From Bog-756 sp038210245 (lineage in GTDB: Bacteria; Actinomycetota; Acidimicrobiia; Acidimicrobiales; RAAP-2), in assembly GCA_038210245.1 (NCBI GenBank), contig JBBQWW010000009.1, forward strand, positions 1-64,000: 64,000 nt of DNA, read 5' to 3'. The stretch's first letter is position 1. Each line of letters opens with the position of its first letter. Below the pieces are notes generated by a model that saw nothing but the letters and a program-made list of their open reading frames with translations, searched no databases and was not told the DNA's origin. Of the stretch, positions 33,637 to 40,736 are shown one piece after another. A program made the position numbers and the translations under genes.

Positions 33637-34653
33637 GTGGACTTCGAACTGACCGAGGTCCAGTCCGAGCTGGCCGACGGCGTGCGTCGCCTGGGCGAAG
33701 GCCAGTTCCGACTCGACCATCTCCGTACCCTCGAGTCGGAAGGCCAGGTGGTCGACCGGCAGGGCTGGCGGCAGCTGGGGGAGGCGGGCGTGTTCAACCT
33801 GTGCCGGCCCGAGTCGGAGGGTGGGGTGGGCCTGGGCCTGGCCGAAGCGGCCCTGGTCTTCGAGGAACTGGGGCGGGCACTGGTCCCCGGACCTCTGGTG
33901 GCCACGCACCTGGCGGCCGGATCGGTCGACGGCGCTGATGACGGCTCCGTGGTGGTGGGGCTGCTCGAAGCCGACCGAACTGGCGACCGCGCCGCCCTGC
34001 CCCTGATCGTCGAAGGACTCGATGATCTCGACGTGCTGATGGTGCTGTCCGACGACGGCGTGACGGCCATCGACCCCGCCGCTGTGGACGCCACCCGGCT
34101 GCAGCGGCCCATGGACCCCCTGACCCCGGTGTGGGCCATCCCCTCCCCGTCCACCCTTCCCCGGGGCACCCCGGTGGCCGGACCCGACGTGGCCGCCCGC
34201 TGGCGTCGGGACGGAGCCGTGCTCACCGCCGCCCTGCAGGTCGGCGCGGCGACGTGGGTGACCGACCTGGCCGTCGAGTACGCCAAGCAGCGCCGGCAGT
34301 TCGGTCGGCCCATCGGTGGGTTCCAAGCCGTCAAGCACCTCTGCGCCGACATGGCCGTACGAGCCGAGGTGGCCCGCTGTGCCGTGCACGCCGCGGCGGT
34401 CACCGCCGACCAGCCCGATGTCGGCGACGCCGCCTCGGCGGCGGCGGGGGCCAAACTGCTGGCCGACGAGGCCGCCATTGCCAATGGCCGGTCCTGCATC
34501 CAGGTTCACGGGGGGATGGGGTTCACCTGGGAGGTGCCGGCCCATCTGGCCTACAAGCGGGCCCGAGTACTAGCCACCCGTTTCGGGACGGACGATCAGT
34601 TGGCCGAGCAGCTGGCCCTGTCCATCCCCGTCCCCACCGGCGACGTACGCTGA
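33637..34653 (+). CDS. Acyl-CoA dehydrogenase (second of the second tandem pair)
   Basis: 338 aa from GTG 33637, chosen for the GAGGAG Shine-Dalgarno 5 nt upstream and the family N-terminus DFELTEVQSELADGV. The C-terminal half is conserved (EYAKQRRQFGRPIGGFQAVKH, CIQVHGGMGFTWEVPAHLAYKR); the N-terminal half is reduced. Expected to form an alpha2beta2 complex with the preceding gene product. Parallels the pair at 24472/25682. Confidence 0.86.
   Translation: MDFELTEVQSELADGVRRLGEGQFRLDHLRTLESEGQVVDRQGWRQLGEAGVFNLCRPESEGGVGLGLAEAALVFEELGRALVPGPLVATHLAAGSVDGADDGSVVVGLLEADRTGDRAALPLIVEGLDDLDVLMVLSDDGVTAIDPAAVDATRLQRPMDPLTPVWAIPSPSTLPRGTPVAGPDVAARWRRDGAVLTAALQVGAATWVTDLAVEYAKQRRQFGRPIGGFQAVKHLCADMAVRAEVARCAVHAAAVTADQPDVGDAASAAAGAKLLADEAAIANGRSCIQVHGGMGFTWEVPAHLAYKRARVLATRFGTDDQLAEQLALSIPVPTGDVR
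34646..34651 (+). promoter_or_regulatory. Possible internal leaderless promoter before the LLM gene
   Basis: TACGCT overlaps the end of the preceding ACAD gene and leaves 6 nt before GTG 34658. It matches the TANNNT pattern seen at other starts, so the LLM gene may be transcribed separately as well as by read-through. Confidence 0.35.
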
Positions 34654-34657
34654 GCCG

Positions 34658-35638
34658 GTGAGCGCCTCCCCGGTCCCCCTGCCCTCCAACGTGGTGCCCG
34701 TGCTCCCCTCTGGTCGCACCGTCTTCGGGATGCAGCTCCCCATCCAGTCGCAGTCCACCATCTACACCCAGGCCTGGGAGACAGCGGCGGGACCGGACGA
34801 ACTGGCCACCGTGGCCCTGGCCTGTGAGGCGGCCGGCTTCTTCTACGTGGGCGTCTGCGATCACACCTTCATTCCCGAGCGGCTGGCCGGGGCCATGAGC
34901 ACCACCTGGTACGACACGGTGGCCACCCTCGGTTGGCTGGCCGGGGTCACCACCACGGTCCGGCTCCTCTCCCACATCTACGTGGTGGCCCTCCGCCATC
35001 CGCTCCGGGCGGCCAAGGAGTTCACCACCCTCGACGCCCTGTCCAAGGGCCGGGTCATCTGCGGCGTGGGCGCCGGCCACGTCACCGAGGAGTTCGACCA
35101 GATGGGACCGCCGTTCGACCACCGGGGCCCGGCCACCGACGAAGCCATCGCCGGGCTGGTCGCCGGGCTGGAGAACGAGTTCCCCGTCCTCGACGGTCCC
35201 ACCTGGAAGGCGTCGGGCCTCGGCCTCAGGCCCCGGCCGGTGCAGTCCCCCCGTCCTCCCATCTGGACCGGGGGCTCGTCGCCCGCCGCCCTGAGACGGA
35301 CGGCCCGGTTCGCCGATGGCTGGCTGCCCCAATCGCTCGGGCCCAACGTCGAGTTACTCGTCGACCTGCACCGGATGCGTGAGGAGTACCGACCCGGGGC
35401 CCCTCTCGACATCGGTGCCATCGCCGCCCCGTTCCACGTCGGCCCACCCCCATCCGGCTTCGACCTCCCGCCGGGAACGGTGTCGGGTACCCCCGAGGAG
35501 ATCGCCGAGTACCTGCGTCCGTTCTCGGCCGCCGGCGTCGGTCAGGTGCAGGTCCGCTTCCCCACCGGGTCGGTGGAGGAGCAGTGCGAACAGATCGCCG
35601 GCTTCGGTGAAACAGTCATCCCGCTGATCGACGCCTGA
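34658..35638 (+). CDS. LLM-class flavin-dependent oxidoreductase
   Basis: 326 aa. Luciferase-like monooxygenase/F420-dependent fold: AACEAAGF-type segment (VALACEAAGFFYVGVCDH), AAKEFTTLDALSKGRVICGVGAGH and PPIWTGGSSPAALRRTARFADGW. Cofactor could be FMN or F420; many acidimicrobial LLM proteins of this length use F420, but that is inference. Lies 4 nt after the second ACAD gene. A role in oxidising or reducing an intermediate of the same pathway is likely. Confidence 0.85.
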   Translation: MSASPVPLPSNVVPVLPSGRTVFGMQLPIQSQSTIYTQAWETAAGPDELATVALACEAAGFFYVGVCDHTFIPERLAGAMSTTWYDTVATLGWLAGVTTTVRLLSHIYVVALRHPLRAAKEFTTLDALSKGRVICGVGAGHVTEEFDQMGPPFDHRGPATDEAIAGLVAGLENEFPVLDGPTWKASGLGLRPRPVQSPRPPIWTGGSSPAALRRTARFADGWLPQSLGPNVELLVDLHRMREEYRPGAPLDIGAIAAPFHVGPPPSGFDLPPGTVSGTPEEIAEYLRPFSAAGVGQVQVRFPTGSVEEQCEQIAGFGETVIPLIDA

Positions 35639-35670
35639 CCGTCGGTCGGTGACTTCCCCGGCCCGGTCAG
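35635..35670. terminator. Inverted repeat spanning two convergent stop codons
   Basis: CTGACCG (35635-35641) and CGGTCAG (35664-35670) are exact inverted arms. Each contains the stop codon of one of the two converging genes. The loop of 22 nt carries a further small palindrome. It could serve as a bidirectional terminator; no T tract. Confidence 0.35.
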
Positions 35671-36272
35671 TGCGATGTCGACGTGGTCGACGTAGAGGAC
35701 GCACCGCCGAACGGACCGGCCGCCACTGACGTCGTCGTTGTCCCTGCGCCACCGGAGCCGCCCGAGCTCCCCGCTGTGGTGGTGGTCGAACTCGTGGAGG
35801 TCGTCGAACTCCCGGGCGACGAGGTCGCCGTGGTGGACGTCGGGACCGACGTTGACCGGGTGGTCGTGGTGGTGGCTACCGACGTGGTGGTCGACGGCAC
35901 CACCTTCGTGGCCCCCGGGATGACAAAGTCCCCCTGCGGCGTGTGGATGACCGCGCCGGTCCCCGCTGTCGGGACCTGGGGTGGGTTGAAGTAGAGCAGC
36001 GTCGCCAGTCCAGCGAAGGCCACCACCATGAACAGGGTCGAACGACGCACGGGGAATCCCCGGCTCACCGGCACGGACATGAATCCCACCAGGGCGCTGT
36101 GCCGGACCTCATGCTCCTGGCTCGGGTCCTTCCGCTCCCACGGCGCCCGGGTCCGGGGCGTTCGCAGACCGTCTCGACCATCGGCGGTGGCTCCCCCGCC
36201 GTCCTCGTCGTCTCTCCCACCGTTGCCGTCGTCGCTCCCGCCTGGTCCCGAAGTGGACTGATCGCCGGTCAT
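35667..36272 (-). CDS. Single-pass membrane protein with Ser/Thr-rich tail, coupled to MscS
   Basis: 201 aa from ATG 36272, which overlaps the stop of the MscS gene by 4 nt. A charged, disordered N-terminus of ~80 residues (Gly/Asp-rich) precedes one transmembrane helix (about 92-108, TLFMVVAFAGLATLLYF). A short segment with IHTPQGDFVIPGATK follows, then ~85 residues of almost pure Ser/Thr/Ala/Gly. The tail resembles a glycosylated or wall-spanning stalk. No family recognised; the tight coupling suggests an accessory to the channel. Confidence 0.6.
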   Translation of the reverse strand: MTGDQSTSGPGGSDDGNGGRDDEDGGGATADGRDGLRTPRTRAPWERKDPSQEHEVRHSALVGFMSVPVSRGFPVRRSTLFMVVAFAGLATLLYFNPPQVPTAGTGAVIHTPQGDFVIPGATKVVPSTTTSVATTTTTRSTSVPTSTTATSSPGSSTTSTSSTTTTAGSSGGSGGAGTTTTSVAAGPFGGASSTSTTSTSH

Positions 36273-37075
36273 GAGTGGCCGTCTCCGATCGACGGGGAAC
36301 TGACACCGGCGGCACGGAGTGCGGTGGTGGCCCGCAGCCGGATCTCGCGGGCCACTTCGAACTGACGTCCGGGCAGGGTCCGGGCGATCAGTCGGAGTTG
36401 CACATAGCCCACGTCGATGGTCTCCACACCGGCCACCACCGGATCGCCGAGGAGGAGCCCCTGCCATTCGGGGTCAGCGGCCATGTCGGAGAACATGTCC
36501 TTTAACAGCCCCGTGACCCGTTCGAGATCCTCGGTCACCGACACGGGGATGTCGATCACCGCCCGGGACCAGTCCTTGGACAGGTTGGTCACCTGGCGGA
36601 GCGCACTGTTGGGCACCACCACCAGCTCTCCCTGGGCGGTCCTCACCTTGGTGACCCTCAGGGTGAGCTCCTCCACCGTGCCGGTGATACCCGTGGCCTG
36701 GCCGGGGATCGACAGCCGGATGACGTCACCGAAGGCGAACTGGTGCTCGGCGAAGAGGAAGAAGCCGGCCAGCAGGTCGCCCACCATCTGTTGAGCCCCG
36801 AAGCCGAGTCCGATGCCGATCACGGTGGCCGGGGCCACGAGGGTGGTGAGGGGTATCCCCAACCGGCCCAGGGCCAGGATGGCCGTGACGAAGCCCACCA
36901 AGGCCACCGCCACCCACTCCACGGCCTCGCTCACCGCCCGGGACCGCTTCAGACTCTCGGAGGCCACCTCGCCCGACTCGATCTGGGCCCGGATCTGACC
37001 GTCGACCCAGCTGCGGCGGCGGGCCCCCACCCAGTGGGCGAACCGGATGAAGAGTCCGGCTCCGAGTACGAGCAC
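36269..37075 (-). CDS. MscS-family mechanosensitive channel
   Basis: 268 aa from GTG 37075; open sequence continues upstream without a start codon, so the first helix may be incomplete in this model. MscS domain: pore helix PATVIGIGLGFGAQQMVGDLLAGFFLFAEHQFAFGDVI (about 80-118, given here in part: GIGLGFGAQQMVGD), then the beta domain with GTVEELTLRVTKVRT and PNSALRQVTN. Releases solutes on hypo-osmotic shock. Divergent from the deacylase-like gene over a region with palindrome site 4. Confidence 0.88.
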   Translation of the reverse strand: MLVLGAGLFIRFAHWVGARRRSWVDGQIRAQIESGEVASESLKRSRAVSEAVEWVAVALVGFVTAILALGRLGIPLTTLVAPATVIGIGLGFGAQQMVGDLLAGFFLFAEHQFAFGDVIRLSIPGQATGITGTVEELTLRVTKVRTAQGELVVVPNSALRQVTNLSKDWSRAVIDIPVSVTEDLERVTGLLKDMFSDMAADPEWQGLLLGDPVVAGVETIDVGYVQLRLIARTLPGRQFEVAREIRLRATTALRAAGVSSPSIGDGHS

Positions 37076-37230
37076 GACGGCAGGGAGCAGGTGGTTCTGT
37101 AACCAAGCGTGGGTGATCCCCGGAAAATACCATCCAGGTGGCCGTGGGCCCCGTCCCCCACCCGCGGGCTCCGGTGGAACCGGGCCATCGGCCGGTGCCG
37201 CCCTTGAGCGGGAACCCCGGGCGTACCGTA

Positions 37231-37249
37231 AACTGACGGTCTGTCAGTT
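37231..37249. promoter_or_regulatory. 15-bp palindrome, site 4 (deacylase-like gene), extended to 19 bp
   Basis: The core CTGACGGTCTGTCAG (37233-37247) is extended by AA and TT to 7-bp perfect arms AACTGAC/GTCAGTT. TAAACT (37229-37234) overlaps its left edge as a -10, with TTGAGC (37204-37209) as a possible -35 at 19 nt. An operator on the -10/start site is implied, about 75 nt before the ATG. Confidence 0.65.
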
Positions 37250-37322
37250 CTGGACAGGACCTCGTACCTCGACGTCGCGGCCCGGTCCCACGATCCTCAC
37301 CACCCCACGGAGGCACTACACC

Positions 37323-39056
37323 ATGCTCGACTACGTGATCCGCAACGGCTTGGTCGTGGACGGCACCGGGGCGCCCGGGCGTCGGGCCGACGTGGGGGTC
37401 CGCCACGGCCGGATCGTGGCCGTGGGCGAGATCGACGAACGGGGCACCACCGAGCTGGATGCCGAAGGGCTGGTGGTGGCGCCGGGGATCATCGACCCCC
37501 ATACCCACTACGACGCCCAGCTGTTCTGGGACCCTACGGCGTCCCCGTCCAACCTCCACGGCGTGACCACGGTGATCGGGGGGAACTGCGGCTTCACCCT
37601 GGCCCCCATCAAGGCTGAGGACCACGACTACATCCGCCGGATGATGGCCAAGGTGGAGGGCATGCCCCTGGTGGCCCTGGAGGACGGCCTCCCGTGGGAC
37701 TGGACCAGCTTCGGCGACTACCTGGGCAAGCTCGAAGGCAACCTCGGGGTCAACGCCGGCTTTCTGGTCGGCCACTGCGCCCTCCGGCGATGGGTGATGG
37801 GCGACGAGCGGGGCGCCGATGTTGCCACCGACGAAGAGGTGGCCGAGATGGCCGGGCTGCTGGCCGAGTCCCTCGAGGCGGGTGGTCTGGGCTTCTCGTC
37901 CTCGCAGTCCCGGACCCACTCCGACGGTGACGGGAACCCCATCTCGTCCCGCCACGCCGACCGGCGTGAGATGTTGGCCTTCTGCGAGGTGGTGCGGGAC
38001 CATCCCGGGACCACCCTCGAGTACATCACCAACGGTTGCCTGGACACCTTCACCGAGGAGGAGATCGACCTCATGGTGGCCATGACCACCACGGCGCGCC
38101 GCCCACTCAACTGGAACCTGCTCACCATCGACTCACGTACCCCGGACAAGACCACCCGCCAGCTCGAGGCATCGGTCAGAGCCGCCGAGGCCGGGGGGCG
38201 CATCGTGGCGCTGACCATGCCCACCCTGGTGCCGATGAACATGAGCTTCCGTACCCACTGCGCCCTCTTCCTCATCCCCGGCTGGGGTGACGTGATGGGC
38301 CTGCCGGTGGAACAGAGGATCGAGAAGCTGTCCGACCCGGCCGTGCGGGAGCAGCTCGACGAGTTGGCCCACTCCGAAGGGGCCGGGGTGTTCCGTCGGC
38401 TGTCCCACTGGGCCAACTACATCATCGGCGACACCTTCGCCCCGGAGAACGAGGGCCTCAGCTGGAGGGATGTTGGCTCCATCGCCGAGGAGCAGGGCAA
38501 GCCCCCCTTCGACGCCCTGCTCGACCTGGTCATCGCCGACGAGCTCCGCACGGTGCTGTGGCCCAAGGCCTCCGACGGGGACGACGCCTCGTGGCAGGCA
38601 CGGGTCGACGTGTGGAACGACCCCGGCGCCATGGTGGGTGGCTCCGATGCCGGCGCCCACCTCGACCGGATGTGCGGCTCCAACTACCCCACCTCCTTCT
38701 TGGGTGACTGCCTCCGGAAGCGGAAGTTGGTCCCACTGGAGCGCGCCATCCAGCTGATGACCGAGGCACCGGCGGAGCTCTTCGGCCTGCACGACCGGGG
38801 CCGGATCGCCGAGGGCCTGTGCGCCGACCTCTTCGTCTTCGACCCCGAGACGGTGGGATCGGAGCCGGCCACACTGGTCCACGACCTCCCCGGCGGGAGC
38901 CCCCGCCTCATCGCCGACGCCATCGGCGTGGTACGGGTCCTGGTCAACGGCGTCGAGACCATCGCCGACGGAAAGCCCACCGGCCACCTTCCCGGCACCC
39001 TGCTCAAGTCCGGTCAAGACACCGTCACCGTCGACCCCTCGCCGGCCGGGGTCTGA
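37323..39056 (+). CDS. N-acyl-D-amino-acid deacylase-like amidohydrolase
   Basis: 577 aa from ATG 37323, preceded by GGAGGC. Begins with the small beta domain (LDYVIRNGLVVDGTGAPG), then the metal-binding VAPGIIDPHTHYDAQ with H60 and H62, GVTTVIGGNCGFTLAP, and C-terminal GGSDAGAHLDRM and LTEAPAELFGL-type segments. This is the D-aminoacylase/dihydroorotase-like branch. In actinobacteria such proteins often sit in catabolic clusters with unknown substrates, so the deacylase label is structural. Controlled, by inference, through palindrome site 4. Confidence 0.85.
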   Translation: MLDYVIRNGLVVDGTGAPGRRADVGVRHGRIVAVGEIDERGTTELDAEGLVVAPGIIDPHTHYDAQLFWDPTASPSNLHGVTTVIGGNCGFTLAPIKAEDHDYIRRMMAKVEGMPLVALEDGLPWDWTSFGDYLGKLEGNLGVNAGFLVGHCALRRWVMGDERGADVATDEEVAEMAGLLAESLEAGGLGFSSSQSRTHSDGDGNPISSRHADRREMLAFCEVVRDHPGTTLEYITNGCLDTFTEEEIDLMVAMTTTARRPLNWNLLTIDSRTPDKTTRQLEASVRAAEAGGRIVALTMPTLVPMNMSFRTHCALFLIPGWGDVMGLPVEQRIEKLSDPAVREQLDELAHSEGAGVFRRLSHWANYIIGDTFAPENEGLSWRDVGSIAEEQGKPPFDALLDLVIADELRTVLWPKASDGDDASWQARVDVWNDPGAMVGGSDAGAHLDRMCGSNYPTSFLGDCLRKRKLVPLERAIQLMTEAPAELFGLHDRGRIAEGLCADLFVFDPETVGSEPATLVHDLPGGSPRLIADAIGVVRVLVNGVETIADGKPTGHLPGTLLKSGQDTVTVDPSPAGV

Positions 39057-39160
39057 CCGCCAGCCCACCCCGGCTCCCGACGGCAGCCGTCCACCGCCGG
39101 CCCCTCCGCCCACCGCGGGGTAGGACCGGCCCTCGATCTGCCGGGTCTGCACCCACGGCC

Positions 39161-39182
39161 TACACTGCTGACGAGGCGTCAG
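39161..39182. promoter_or_regulatory. -10 plus 15-bp palindrome, site 5 (aldehyde dehydrogenase)
   Basis: TACACT (39161-39166) looks like a -10. One base later begins CTGACGAGGCGTCAG (39168-39182), perfect 6-bp arms CTGACG/CGTCAG. The operator would cover the transcription start. The predicted leader is about 90 nt. Geometry equals that of site 1. Confidence 0.65.
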
Positions 39183-39262
39183 ATTCACACCTCGCCGGCC
39201 GGTCGCCAGGGGATCCTTCGCCGATCCGCGAGCCCGACACCACCCACGAAAGGGGACCCACC

Positions 39263-40732
39263 ATGGCAGTTCAGATCACCAAGGACGAGACGAGGGTGCT
39301 CATCGGGGGCACGTGGGTGGAGGCCGGTAACGGCACCTACGACATCATCAATCCGGCCACCGAGCAGGTGGTGGGTCAGGCCCCCAACGCCTCGGTGGCC
39401 GATGCCAACGCCGCCGCCGCCGCGGCCAGGGAGGCCTTTCCGGCCTGGTCGGCCACGCCGGTCGAGGAACGGCTGGCCCTGCTGAAGAAGGCCGCCGCCG
39501 CCATCCGGGCCAAGGGCGACGAACTGGTGCCCCTGGTCATCGCCGAGACGGGGGCCACGGCCTCGGTCGGCTCCCGCATGCAGGTACCGGTGAGTGCCGC
39601 CCGGTTCGACCGCTACGCGCGCGACATCAGCCACGTCCAGGAGCACATGCTGCCCCCCATCGTCTCCGAGGCCACGCCGCTGGCCCCGGGCGGCCTGATC
39701 AGTGCCCTGGCCTACCGCCAGCCCGTCGGCGTCGTCACGGCCATCGCCAGCTACAACTTCCCCATGACCAACATGGCCGGCAAGGTCGCCCCGGCCCTGG
39801 CCATGGGGAACACCGTGGTGATGAAGCCGGCGCCCCAGGATCCCCTGGCCGTCATCGCGCTGGCGCGGGTGCTCGACGAGGTCGGGTTCCCGCCCGGCGT
39901 GATCAACATCATCAACTCGCAGGGACCCGAGCCGGCCTCCGCCCTCACCACCTCCCCCGACGTGGACATGGTGTCCTTTACCGGTTCGACGGCCGTGGGC
40001 CAGCGCATCGCCTCGGCCGGGGCCCCGACCATGAAGCGCATGCTCATGGAGTTGGGTGGGAAGGGCGCGGCCGTGGTGTTCGAGGACGCCGACATCAAGT
40101 CGGTGGTCACCGCCATCGGCTCGGTGTGGGCCTTCCACTCCGGTCAGATCTGCACCGCCCCCACCCGGGCCATCGTCCACCGGAGCATCTTCGACCAGGT
40201 GGTGGCCGGCCTCACCCAGTTCGCCGGCGTACTGAAGGTGGGCGACCCCACCGAAGCCTCCACCGTCGTCGGTCCGCTCATCTCGGGTGCCCAGCAGCAG
40301 CGGGTCCTCGACTACATCGAGACCGGGCGCAAGGAGGGTGAGGTGGTGGCCGGCGGTGGCCGTCCCGAGCACATGGCCACGGGCTACTACGTCGAGCCCA
40401 CCCTCATCTCCGGGACCAACGACATCACCGTGGCCCGGGAGGAGATCTTCGGCCCGGTGGTGGTGGCCATCCCCTTCGACGACGAGGAGGAGGGCATCGC
40501 CATCGCCAACGACTCGGAGTTCGGCCTCTACGACTACGTGTTCTCGGGCGACACCCCCCGGGCCTTCCGGGTGGCCAAGCGGCTCCGGGCCGGCCACGTC
40601 GGCATCAACACCGCCCAGCGCAACATGGATGCACCCTTCGGCGGGTTCAAGATGAGCGGCATCGGCCGGGACGGTGGCGACACCGGACTCGAGGCCTACT
40701 CGGAGATGCAGTCCATCATCTGGTCCAGCTGA
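39263..40732 (+). CDS. Aldehyde dehydrogenase
   Basis: 489 aa from ATG 39263, with GAAAGGGGA upstream. NAD(P)-dependent aldehyde dehydrogenase: N165 in SYNFPMTN (family usually PWNFP), K188 in VMKPAP, FTGSTAVGQ, general base E263 in MELGGKGA, nucleophile C297 in SGQICTAPT, and EEIFGPVV. Oxidises an aldehyde to the acid; the substrate is not evident, but the shared operator motif links it to the CoA-catabolic genes. Convergent with the CAP repeat protein, 4 nt apart. Confidence 0.92.
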   Translation: MAVQITKDETRVLIGGTWVEAGNGTYDIINPATEQVVGQAPNASVADANAAAAAAREAFPAWSATPVEERLALLKKAAAAIRAKGDELVPLVIAETGATASVGSRMQVPVSAARFDRYARDISHVQEHMLPPIVSEATPLAPGGLISALAYRQPVGVVTAIASYNFPMTNMAGKVAPALAMGNTVVMKPAPQDPLAVIALARVLDEVGFPPGVINIINSQGPEPASALTTSPDVDMVSFTGSTAVGQRIASAGAPTMKRMLMELGGKGAAVVFEDADIKSVVTAIGSVWAFHSGQICTAPTRAIVHRSIFDQVVAGLTQFAGVLKVGDPTEASTVVGPLISGAQQQRVLDYIETGRKEGEVVAGGGRPEHMATGYYVEPTLISGTNDITVAREEIFGPVVVAIPFDDEEEGIAIANDSEFGLYDYVFSGDTPRAFRVAKRLRAGHVGINTAQRNMDAPFGGFKMSGIGRDGGDTGLEAYSEMQSIIWSS

Positions 40733-40736
40733 GGGC

